NCBI RefSeq assembly: GCF_051020955.1
Contig: NC_135014.1
Location: forward strand, 27,331,221-27,395,220
Direction: 5' to 3'
Length of the DNA stretch: 64,000 nt
DNA from: Megalopta genalis
Lineage: Eukaryota; Arthropoda; Insecta; Hymenoptera; Halictidae
The translations under genes were made by a program, and so were the position numbers. Below are positions 20,740-30,728 of this stretch, piece after piece. Each line of letters starts with the position of its first letter. Within the stretch, counting starts at the first letter, position 1. A model generated the notes under the pieces. It searched no databases, was not told the DNA's origin, and saw only the letters and a list, made by a program, of their open reading frames with translations.

Positions 20740-21885
20740 GCTCCCCCATTCATATCGGACAACGACTTCGTAACGCTAAAAAATACAGCAGGTAAAACGA
20801 TAAAAAATGTAACACAAGCCTTACGTTTATGCAATAACGAATAGCACGTGCCATTTCGTTCGCAGCGCGTAACAAAGACGACAATTTATTTCGAGACGAT
20901 AAACAGTGTAACGCGCTTCGAAGCTCGAACGTTTTATCATCGAGCACTAGGAGAAACCAATTAGCATAATTTCACGAGCGCGTAGTCGTTTTTCTGATTT
21001 TTTTGTTCACCGGCCACAGCATGCAGATGCAAGCAGGCTGCTCGGCGGTGCAGGGACACGATTGAAAGTCCTTTGAATTCTAGAAATCGGGCCATAAATC
21101 AGAATCCTCTTTCTGGCAATGTGTGAGCCGACAATACATCAAATAATACCATTGAGATCGGCACGGCTGGCTTGTTTTCCAAAGAAACTCGGCCGACATT
21201 TTCCAACGGTAGTACCCCGCGAGCCTAGCCGTCGTGGAATATGCACACAACGAGCTCGCCGGAGCTCGCGTCTCAAAAACGGCATTGTCCTTGTCGACTG
21301 CAGTGTAAACCGAGACCATAGTCGAAACTGGCGATGCGACAAACGGGTATACTACTTCAAACTACCGGACTGCTTTGATAACTCGAGACAAGCGTTTGAA
21401 AGCGCTATTAAGAGACAAGTCCAAGAGTTATTGTCTTTCGAAAATTCACGCTAGATAACGAGAAATCGGAATCCGTTGATGTTCGGCAGCTTGGTGGCAC
21501 ATTAGCTGGAAATACGTTCTCTGAAAAAATACACCATCTGTGTTCTAATAGATTATATTTATTCGCGACAGAAATGTCTTGCACTTTCAGTAATTACGCG
21601 TCGTCGTCCGCAATTTGCGCACGTGTTCCTAACCTTTTTTCCAAGGCACCGCTAAAAAATTGTTAGATCACGTTCCAAAGAATTTGTCACATTATCGTAT
21701 AATTTTTACGTTACGTTCATAATTAAATTTCGAACCTTCGTGCATCATTTTACAGATATTAAAATTAAAGAAAATTCGTCGATTAATCGATTATCCATGG
21801 TAAAAAGAAAATGCTATTGGGCCTTGTTGATTTATACGTTTTCTTGCACTTTGAAAATCTGAACACGCCGCGAGTGTAATCATTA
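20740..21885. other. Gene-free stretch with one weak F3-like remnant
   Basis: At about 21631-21690, CCTAACCTTTTTTCCAAGGC and ACCGCTAAAAAATTGTTAGA resemble the F3 left region at 67-120 with heavy decay. The 111-codon frame at 21119-21454 has no recognised domain and is opposed by minus frames. Confidence 0.35.
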
Positions 21886-22350
21886 TTAGATAATAACAAT
21901 AATATTAATAATATTGTTGTATAATATTAATAAATTAATACTAATATTGGTAATATTATTGTATAATATTAATAAATTATTAATAATATCAATAATATTA
22001 TTGTACAATATTAATAAATTACTAATATTAATAATATTGTTGTATAATATTAATAAATTACTAATAATATTGATAATATTATTGTATAATATTAATAAAT
22101 TACTAATAATATCGATAATATTATTGTATAATATTAATAAATTACTAATAATATCGATAATATTATTGTATAATATTAATAAATTACTAATAATATCGAT
22201 AATATTATTGTATAATATTAATAAATTACTAATAATATCAGTAATGATATTAATAAATTACTAATAATATCAGTAATGATATTAATAAATTACTAATAAT
22301 ATTATTAATGATATTAATAAATTACTACTAATATTACTAATAATAATTAG
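21886..22350. repeat. 42-bp AT-rich minisatellite
   Basis: TTGTATAATATTAATAAATT recurs every 42 bp (for example 22040, 22082, 22124), with shorter variants at each end. Because 42 is a multiple of three, one plus frame stays open for 116 codons with a 14-residue repeat. This is an artefact and not a gene. Confidence 0.92.
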
Positions 22351-22597
22351 ACGCGGAATCATGAGAATTTGAGCGGCCGGATAAAATCATAGGGGAACGC
22401 CTGGCACCGGGGCGGCGATAAGGTTTAAGGGAATCGGTTTCGAGGGATTGGCCGGTAAAAATAAATAGCTCGACTCGTGTAAGCGACCGTAAAATTTTTA
22501 GGTAACGCAAGGGTACGAAGAATAAGAAACACGTAGCTCCTCGTCGCGACGATAACTCGATTTTATTAAGATGAAACCGTTTTACGAAAGTCGATCC

Positions 22598-22598
<1 letters not shown>
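22351..22598. other. Short gene-free stretch
   Basis: Nothing recognised. Confidence 0.4.
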
Positions 22599-22646
<48 letters not shown>

Positions 22647-22653
22647 AGGGAGA
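22599..22653. repeat. (GA)n microsatellite grading into GGGAGA
   Basis: Pure GA run followed by GGGAGA units. Confidence 0.95.
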
Positions 22654-22985
22654 TGGACGCTTTAAGGCACGGCCGAGTTTAGGATATACTGCCGCATGAT
22701 TTTCCATTCCCATGCAAAGCTTGATAACTTTGACAGCGGGAGCCGAAAAATTTTCCCGACGCAAGAACCAATTTCCTGCGGAATCTCATTGGCCGCTTCG
22801 CGGGTATACGTTAAATGGTATCGGGGCTCTCTTGTAAGAGGACAGTCGATGTATTTCACGGCTTCGCCGTGATCCCGATGCAACGGACTGGTATGCATTC
22901 CGAATTCTCCGATTCAATGGTCACCGTTCGCCTCGCATACAAGCAGTCGTATTTAGCTACTGTTGCTAAGAACACGAAAAAAAAG

Positions 22986-23165
22986 GATCCTGTAACACGC
23001 GTACGATCTTATCACTATCGTCAGTGGCCTGGTTATTTTTTTCACAGCCAATCTTTTTCTTTTCTTCAATAGCAAAAATGATTCTGTAACACGCATACGA
23101 TCTTATCGTTATCGTTAGTGGCCTGGTTATTTTTTTACAGCTAATTTTTTTTCTTTTCTTCAATA
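22986..23165 (+). repeat. Two-copy tandem repeat, 94-bp period
   Basis: CTGTAACACGCGTACGATCT, GTGGCCTGGTTATTTTTTT and TTTCTTTTCTTCAATAG occur twice, starting 22986 and 23080. Confidence 0.85.
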
Positions 23166-25666
23166 GTACAATTTTAAATATTTACTCTTCTTTACACTCA
23201 TCATTTTTATTATTTTTTTAATAGCACAATTTTTAATATTTCAAGTTACACAATTCTATTTTTCCAATTTTATGCGCTCCAAGGGCCTTGCCCTGTTTAT
23301 TAGTGAAATAAATAAATAAGTAAACGAGGAATTCTTGTTGATATCATTTATCATTATTGTCATTATCATTTATTATATCCCATAGCATCTGATTTTTCGC
23401 TAAATCTCTAAATCATTCCTAATGGAATCGGAGACCCATTAGAGCGGCGAATGTTGGAACGAACATGGTTCGTTAAATAAACGAACCGTCCGTCGAGGTG
23501 TCGGTAAGAAATACGAACCGGTTCCGCTGAAAGGCTCGGTCCAACTTTCCGCACACGGAAAAATCAAGTAATGAAACTAATTGCAGTAATAACCGTACGA
23601 GGAAACACTTTGTAGGTGCGGCTCCGCTGACGGTGACATCATTATTCCAGTCTCGTCCCTCCCTGATTTTTGTGGGTTGTTAATAAACCGTGTAATTTAC
23701 TTCCCCGTATCCGTCAGAGCGCTGCGCGCCAAGTTTACTTGTTTCACAGCGTGATAATGTGTTCTAGCATATTGCGCTCATTTAAATTATGTCACGTGGG
23801 ATTAGATTTCGCGTGGATGCGTTTATTCCACGCTAATACGCGGCTGCGGCCCTTTGTGTGCCGGAATGAAACCCGATGAAACAGTCGAATTTGATCCGTT
23901 CGTACGTCGCGGCATCCTTCGATTGATGTTTATCGGCGAAACGCAACACCGTCGGCGGTAATGCTGTTTGTTTAAAAATTGAACGGGAACGCGATGCGCC
24001 GGCGTGCTCGAGGAGCCGCGTAAATTCACGGTTTTATAGACAAATTTTCGGAAGCTGTTACATTCGATAGCGATCTCCTCTCCGTCTGTGCTTTTAGTAA
24101 ATTAAAAAACAATGCGCACATCCGTGTCGAGCTCCGACGACCGTTTCGGGATGCTTTTGTTAACCAACTGTGCGCGACGACAAATTTCTGTGAATTCATT
24201 TTCTTCGTTTTTATTAATAAACCAGTTGCTTCTGTAAGGGTTTCCAGGGTAAACGGATACGACAGCCGACAGAATATAAAGTCAAGTATTATTGTATCCA
24301 GTGAAAAATTACTATAGGAATATTAGAATGATCGTGTTCTCTATTGTTCGAACATGTCGCGATGCGCTTTCGACCACTCGAACGCGTTATTCTTTCTTTC
24401 GTCCGGCACGGAAAAATGTACGACAAACGAACGAATTTGATCGAACATCGAGTAGTTTATTACGCGACAAAAAGGAGATTGAAACGATAATTTGATCCGG
24501 CGTATAAACGACAACGGAACCGAAAAATCGCAGCGAAGAACGTCGCTCGAACGTCGGGAACGCGAAACCGCTCGCGACGGATAATTCGTCGAAGCGAATT
24601 GATTTTCGCTGAAACGCGCTGTCAAATCGCTCTATTGCTTTAGCGGAATTCCGTGAAACGTTGGTTACGCGTCGTAACGTAGAAGAAAAGTGGGAGGAAA
24701 AACGTAATTGAACGGAATGGATCGGCGCGTAAAATCGCTGTCGGCGCGCGTCAACGCGCGAATCCTGCCACGGTAGATTTCCGTTGTAATGGCCGCTGGC
24801 ATTTGAATGTTAATGTACTTGTTGACGGGAAATTTTCAATTTCAATTAGAATACCGGTCGGCCGGGGAATACCGGCCAGCAGAAAACGCGTTCGAAACAT
24901 TATTCTCGCAAAAGGGCACCATTTGTCGCGCGTAAGCACGCCGAGGCGGTGCTTAGACCGCGAAAAATTATTCGCGATTATCTGCGAAAAATAATTATTC
25001 CGCGTACACCATGACCAGGCAGAAACGCGTTCGTTGCCTGTTCCAACGATGCTGTTCCAACGATTCGTCGTTCATTAAGTCAGAGTGAATTTCATTCTGC
25101 TCATTAATTATCACCGATTGTATTTCTCTTCGTTACAAAATATTAATCGCCGCGATTGCATTCGGATTGTAATAAATCGAGGATGCACTTGGTTCGCGAT
25201 ACGTAATCTACCATCGTCGTAGTTTCGTGAAACACGGTTCGATCGATCTTATATTCGCATAATTTTCAGCGTCTATTGCAACATGTTATCATCCGCATCG
25301 TGAATTTTTAAGGGGAACACAAATTCTCCGCGTCGATTGCACGAAGCTAAATTGCAATCTCGTTCCATCCGTAATTGTTTTCAAGTACACCATTGTTCAC
25401 GAATCCTTCTACTGCGTTAAATCTCACGGTTTCAATTTCGTCCTAAAATCCATTGCCGATTCGTTATGTGCTTCCCTCGTCTTCTGCCGTGAAACTTTTG
25501 ATTATCGCCGCGTGACGAAACTGCGAAGAGTGCCGGACATTCCGCGTTTCTGCAGTTTTCTTTGGGACCGGTAAATTCTTTCATTATCGATTCGACTACC
25601 GTTTACAGGACCGTGCGATCGTCGGTGGACACCGGTTTTCCCGTCCTTCGAAAAACGGAACAGTAA
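23166..25666. other. Gene-free stretch, nothing recognised
   Basis: Mixed AT-rich (23166-23420) and CpG-containing DNA. Open frames of 60-94 codons (23670-24029, 24292-24625, 24751-24994) occur as opposed pairs on both strands. No element or exon recognised. Confidence 0.4.
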
Positions 25667-25670
25667 TTAA

Positions 25671-25735
25671 CCAGGCGCCGCCTTTTCAGAGCGCGCGCCT
25701 ATACGTGTCGCGAGAATCGAGCGACGACGAGTATG
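25671..25735 (+). mobile_element. F2 left-end fragment
   Basis: TTAA (25667-25670) is followed by CCAG, then GGCGCCGCCTTTTCAGAGCG and GTCGCGAGAATCGAGCGACG, ending inside the palindrome at GACGAGTAT. This copy independently supports a TTAA border next to CCAG for F2. Confidence 0.6.
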
Positions 25736-25789
25736 TTAAATGTGAAATAACATTATCGAAGATCTACGCGAAACGAGAGCAGCTCGCGC

Positions 25790-25970
25790 GATCCCTAGAT
25801 TGTCCACAAAAATGGACAATTTAGGAAGAGGAGCCTTGCGACTCGTTTGTATAGTTTCCGATTGTCAACGATTATAAAAACATAGCGCAAACCCGGAATA
25901 ATCGTATCTCCTGCTCCCAAATCGTCCATTATTCTGCACAATCTGAGCATCAATTAGGGAGACATTACCG
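25790..25970. mobile_element. F1 foldback MITE, left terminus decayed
   Basis: ATTGTCCACAAAAATGGACA and AGGAAGAGGAGCCTTGCGAC mark the left arm. The right arm ends GGGAGACATTACCG before TA (25971-25972). The left TIR is missing and the left arm has lost the ATACGATTATTCGA block. Confidence 0.75.
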
Positions 25971-25971
25971 T

Positions 25972-26254
25972 AATCCAAGGTTTTCTGGCAGCTTCGACTT
26001 CGCGAGCGGACGTCGGGAAGCGTTCGCAGACAATTTTTCGAAGCTCAAGTTCCACCAAGATACCGCTCCGCGTGTTAGTATAATGAAGAAACCTCCGATA
26101 AACTCGCTCTTATTTTTTTTTCTGTTCCGCGTAACAACCACGGGAAACTGCGGTACAGGAAGAACAGTCCTAATTGCGAGCGCGCTGAACATCAGTTGGC
26201 CCAATTTTTTCATGCTCGCCACTTTCACTCGTAAACATAATACTACAGACTCAC
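25972..26254. other. Gene-free stretch
   Basis: Part of a long two-strand open region (25965-26478). See the weak exon candidate at 26255-26441. Confidence 0.35.
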
Positions 26255-26441
26255 CTAACGACCGTACCAACTGTTTCGCAGTTTCTCCCCCATCTTCCGC
26301 GGGCACACGTATGAAAAGTTTCCGCGCCGCAAATGGCACTGGTACCGGCACGCGGGCGCGCGCGCAAATGAGCCAAAAATGCTGGATAAAAGGAACGGAT
26401 AAAACGAGCACGCCGATGCCCAATGGCGCGAAAAGTTTACA
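26255..26441 (-). other. Weak candidate internal exon, function unknown
   Basis: On the minus strand an acceptor-like TTTATGTTGTCTCTCCAG precedes 26441 and a donor-like TTAG/GTGAGT follows 26255. One frame stays open across the 187 bp and continues to 25965 (163 codons). It includes a hydrophobic run GIGVLVLSVPFIQHFWLI. The plus strand is also open for 131 codons here, so composition may explain the frames. I recognise no family. Confidence 0.13.
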
Positions 26442-26703
26442 CTGGAGAGACAACATAAACGTACCTACTAAAACGTAGCTTCAAAGTGAACGTAAATGTA
26501 GCGGAAACTTCCGAATATGGGATTCTAAAAATTTGACCATTCAACTTTCTGAGTGCTCCGTAGGCATTATCCCGCGTAAAGCCGGTTTTACCCGGGGCTA
26601 CTTTCGTTCTGGATACTTCCAGAAAATTGCGGGCATTAATCTTTTTCTACGTTGCTCAATTTTTCCCGTTGTTTCGAGAGAAGTATGCATTTCGGGCGAA
26701 TTA
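26442..26703. other. Short gene-free stretch
   Basis: Nothing recognised. Confidence 0.4.
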
Positions 26704-27075
26704 CAGTAATGTCTCTCTGATTGACGCTCAGATTGTCCACAAAAGTGGACAATTTGGGAAGAGGAGATACTATTATTCGAGCCTTGCGGTTTCTTTTTAT
26801 AGCTACGAATTGTTAATAATTATAAAAACGATCGTATCTCCTCTTCCAAAATTGTCCATTTTTGTGCGAAATCTGAGCGTCGGTTAGGGAGACATTACTA
26901 CGGGAATGTACGAGAATACTAAGTCGCGATTCTTCAGGCCTCGCGACTCGTTTCTGCAGTCGTCGATCGTCAATGATGATAAAAACGAGCCGCAAGGCTC
27001 GAATAATCGTATCTCCTCTTCCAGAATTGTCCATTTTTATGCACAATCTGAGCGTCATTTAGGGAGACGTTTCTG
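26704..27075. mobile_element. F1 composite: one complete unit plus an inverted extended unit
   Basis: The first complete F1 runs from CAGTAATGTCTCTC after TA (26702-26703) to GGGAGACATTACTAC near 26898. It is followed directly by GAATACTAAGTCGCGATTC, the complement of the 9.5-kb spacer, and then a loop and right arm ending GGGAGACGTTTCTG before TA. This is the same composite architecture as 9484-10224 and 52428-52818, read from the other strand. Confidence 0.8.
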
Positions 27076-27214
27076 TATATAAATTCGTCTTTTATACGCT
27101 GACTGTAAATGTGTATCGCGATCGCGACGGTGTAAACGTGTACAGCGACACGTCGATTCAAATTAAAAGTCGATTTAAATAAAAATATAGTTTCGGTTCT
27201 GCGGATCTGCTAAA
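27076..27214. other. Short gene-free stretch
   Basis: Nothing recognised. Confidence 0.4.
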
Positions 27215-27340
27215 GCAGAACCTCGATTATCCGAACATCCGTCGTCTGCGTTTAGTATTTTCCAAGAATATGTCACGAACGCCTCATTTAAGTGTTCCAC
27301 TGTCTGAACGTTCACGTTCGCCTAATCTAGAATATGCAAG
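27215..27340. mobile_element. Possible pogo/Tigger-like remnant
   Basis: GCAGAACCTCGATTATCCGA at 27215 resembles the pogo/Tigger-type terminal sequence (CAGTAGAACCTCG..TATCCGAAC, from memory of that family). TGAACGTTCACGTTCGCC about 100 bp downstream could be a decayed inverse. A related stretch is at 39220-39265. Tentative. Confidence 0.3.
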
Positions 27341-28250
27341 ATTCTTCAGCACCGCTTACGTTCGAATCGTCCACACGAACCGCGCGCGTTTCACTCAAGG
27401 AAAAAGCAGCATCGGAAAATGATTCGATCTGTAATCGCGCCGCGCGTGAAACGCGCCAGTTCCAAGAATTAATTAAAATCCATTCCGTGTCTCGCAAACG
27501 GATTTAAATGTGCCCCGTAAATTCATAACGAGAAAATGTGACAGCGTGCTCGCGAACAAATGTTCCGCGAAAATACTTCCGTTCGCCGGGGCAGTCCGTG
27601 AATTAATCGCGCTATCTCCGACGACGATGGAACTAATAGAGAACGGTAAAAAAAAGAAGAAAAGGTAAGAACGCGGAGACACGGCGCGCAGGATTAAGCA
27701 ACGCGCGATCTCCCTAGACGGCAATACGGTCCCAAAATCAGCGCCCGCATTGTGCCAAGGACATTAGTTCCACCGATTGGACGTACTTCCAGGAACGTCA
27801 CATAAATTTCGCGCAATTCTCGGCGTGGCGCGTCTCCTCCCGATTGAAGGAGGGGTCTCAAGTGACCCGGTGCCGGCTCCTCAAAGTTCCCCGAGCCCCC
27901 CGCTTCTCCTCTTCGCCGAAACACGCTCGATCCGTTCCCTCCCCCCCCCCCTTATTACCATTTCCAAGCGCGGCCGTCTGATTTACAAGTAGTTATCTGC
28001 GGCGCACCTGAATACGTCTCGGCGATGAATGCAAATTCCGGCCAATCGTCTGGCTGAAGTAAAACTGCAGCCACACGCGGTGTCACGCGGGAGAGCCGGG
28101 AGTAATCACGCAAGATTAATTGCGCCGCTATCTTGGATCCGCGCGGCTGCACCGGCAAACGCGCGACAGAGAGGAAACAAGGGAGGAAAGGGAGAGCGCG
28201 GTGCACCCTGCCCCCCACTGCTTCACTCTCTTTGCGCGCTTCGGTTCTAG
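27341..28250. other. Gene-free stretch, nothing recognised
   Basis: CpG-rich from 27700 to 28250, with a (C)n tract near 27940-27950. Opposed frames at 27473-28250 carry no recognised domain. The donor-like AAAAG/GTAAGA at 27660-27670 has no supporting acceptor. Confidence 0.4.
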
Positions 28251-28279
28251 ATTTATTATTGCTATTATTCTAATTAGAT

Positions 28280-28310
<31 letters not shown>

Positions 28311-28405
28311 TATTACTGTTATTATTATTATCAGTTATAACTAGATTTATTATTATTATTATTATTACTATTCTTACTGTTATTATTATTATCAGTTATA
28401 ACTAG

Positions 28406-28456
<51 letters not shown>

Positions 28457-28600
28457 TATTATTATCATCAGTTATAACTGGATTTATTAGTATTAAATAT
28501 ATTATATATTAATAATATCACGTATATTATTCTAACTAGATTTATTATTATTATCATCGTTACTATTATTACTATTTATATTACTATTATTATTTTATTT
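28251..28600 (+). repeat. (TTA)n array with about 65-bp higher-order unit
   Basis: TTATTATTA runs are interrupted by AGTTATAACTAGATTTATT at about 28332 and 28397 and a TGG variant near 28470. A 65-75 bp higher-order unit is therefore laid over the trinucleotide repeat. Confidence 0.9.
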
Positions 28601-29257
28601 TTACGTTGTGATCACCGAGTGCTGCTATGTCAATGATGCGTGTGGATCTATTTATTTTATCCATAAATGTGACATCTGGCTTATTGGTGTGAATGTCTAT
28701 TATTCTTATTCTTATTATTACTATTATTATTATTACGAGTACTACCGTCGTCATTTACTTCACCCGCCATCGATGAAAACCGCGTTTCCCACGGAACTGA
28801 AACGTCCGCGCTCGCATCTCGCACACGTCAGCTTAAACTAGCTCACAGTCCGACGTCCGTACCCCTTTAACCCCCCGCGAGCCGCGTGGGGTCGAACCGA
28901 CCGAACTACGGTTTTTAAACTGCAGTGCTTTGTTACAAAGGGCGCGCGAGCGACCTGGATTCTTGTTGTTAACAACAACGTTTAAGATACCAATCTTTGA
29001 TTCATTCGGAATTGTGACGCAAATCGAGTCGCCAATCGATTGCAAGAAATCTGAAAAATAAGAGAACTTGGAACCAACGCGGTTACAGCGAGGAGCAATC
29101 GAACGAATATTTCGAACGATCCGGGAAGATACGAGCGATCGAAAATGAAAAAGTGTCGCAGCGTGCGAACAATAAAGCGAGCAACTGTACGTAAATTTCG
29201 TCGATCTAGCCAGGAACATTTTGGAAAGCTTTGCTGTCGTATTGTGGCAAGAAAACA
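28601..29257. other. Gene-free stretch with a second short ATT patch
   Basis: ATTATT runs at 28700-28735, otherwise unique-looking. The long minus frame here (28833-29510) gains its length from the GA microsatellite that follows and carries no domain. Confidence 0.45.
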
Positions 29258-29274
29258 GAGACAGACAGACAGAC

Positions 29275-29330
<56 letters not shown>
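29258..29330. repeat. (GACA)n then (GA)n microsatellite
   Basis: ACAGACAGACAGACAG at the left, then a pure GA run. Confidence 0.97.
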
Positions 29331-29333
<3 letters not shown>

Positions 29334-30404
29334 GCTAACAAGTATGGACAGTACGAAAGGCATGGGCGGAGGTGGTGGTTTTAGGTATCGAAAATCGACA
29401 GTGATTGCCGGGAGAGTTCTCCGGAGGGGTCTAGAAGCCGCGCGGCGCCGCTGGCATACGTAAGCGAAGTATATCACGGAATTCAGAACAGGAGTCTGCC
29501 GCACACCCACGGATACAAATCTTCTGGAAAACGGGGGAAGGAGTCGCGCGGGGGGAGAGCGACGGGGCGCGAGGGGCGAACGAAGGGGTGTCTGACAATG
29601 AACACGGGACGCCCCGGAGTGTTTCCCTGTACGTAGTTCAACAAACAGAGCGGAGGAACGAGTCGCCTAGCGTGGCTGCAGCGGCGGATGGACGCGGCGC
29701 GGCGCGGTGCGGTGCGGTGCGGCGGCGGGGACCAGACGCGGAGGCAAAGTGAAAAAGAAAAGAATTGATTTCGCAGGAGGACCGTCACCGTTTCTTGGCA
29801 GCGGCCACTGGCACCGCCGCCGCTGCCGCCGCCGCCGTCGCCCCTCGTCCTGCCGGGGAAAAAAAGTACCGCGCGTCGCAGAATCTAATTGAAAAACAAA
29901 TAAACCCTCTCACGGGTCTGCGACCGTCTCGCCGGGCCGCGTCGGGTGCCGCCTTGGGCGCGGATCCGCCGGCGAAATTCGTGAACGCGGTGGACAACAT
30001 CGGCGGCGCGCTATGCGGTTCGCTTAATAACACGGAAGAGCACGTTTCGCTTCTTTGTCTCGTCGCCGGGAGCTTGTAACGCGTCGCATTCGGCCGCTGA
30101 ACCAGCGAGCGGAAAAATTGCGCCGAATGGGCGTAATCTGTTTAACCGAGACCCGGTTCACCGGTTTTCGAGAATTAGCCGCGACCATGCTGCGAAACTG
30201 TCGGCAAGCTGCGACGACGGTCGATGGGAGCGGAAAGATGAATGCAGTAATTTCTCTCGGAAACGTACGGTGCTCGGAATTGAAACCGGCAGATCCGGGA
30301 ATACTGAGAATACGTACTGCGGTTCTTCGGGCCTCGCGGCTCGGTTTTTTAAGAACTCGGGGGTGGTCGACGGAAAAAGGTAGCGGACAACGTGCCGGTG
30401 TGCG
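29331..30404. other. GC-rich block, possible CpG-island-like region
   Basis: From about 29500 to 30100 the DNA is rich in CpG, with GCGGTGCGGTGCGGTGCGGC near 29700 and GCCGCCGCCGCC near 29820. Such blocks can mark promoters, but no exon, TATA or initiator is convincing. A solo piece of the F1 composite spacer (TTCTTCGGGCCTCGCGGCTC at about 30320-30345) sits near the right side. Confidence 0.35.
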
Positions 30405-30728
30405 TTAACCCTTTATATTCGAAACTGTTTGAACTCCAAAATGGAGACATTTGCTTCGACAGTACAGCAATGTCTCCCTAACTGACTAAATTGTGCACAA
30501 AAATGGACAATCCTCTTTCTAAATTGTCCACTTTCATGGACGATCTGAGCGTCAATTAGAGAGACATTGCTGTATTTTCATTTGCTATGATTGCTCTTAT
30601 TCGATACGCGTGAAATTGAAATAAAGATCGCTTCTATTATTTATCAATTTATCGAATGCAGACAAATTTCGCTAAAATAGCAACTTTTAGCACCGCCTCG
30701 GAGTCGCCATTCGAGCGCAAAGGGTTAA
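30405..30728. mobile_element. F3 piggyBac-like element with nested F1
   Basis: TTAA at 30405-30408 and 30725-30728. The left end CCCTTTATATTCGAAA pairs with the right end TTCGAGCGCAAAGGG. Without the nested F1 the element is about 210 bp. It has no transposase frame. Confidence 0.75.
30465..30572. mobile_element. Short F1 MITE nested in F3
   Basis: CAGCAATGTCTCCC after TA (30463-30464), ending GAGACATTGCTG before TA (30573-30574). At 108 bp it has lost the whole central GAGCC..GGCTC stem and loop and retains only the outer parts of the arms. Confidence 0.85.

Noticed and set aside
21914..22264. 116-codon frame with a regular 14-residue repeat
   Set aside because: It is the 42-bp AT minisatellite translated. 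There is no conserved start context or neighbour.
27477..27670. Plus-strand open segment ending in a good donor (AAAAG/GTAAGA)
   Set aside because: The upstream side has an in-frame stop and no pyrimidine tract with AG, and the translation is not recognised.
28833..29510. 225-codon minus-strand open frame, the longest in the window
   Set aside because: Its length depends on the GA/CT microsatellite at 29258-29330, which encodes a Ser-Leu run. The rest has no domain and a second minus frame overlaps it.
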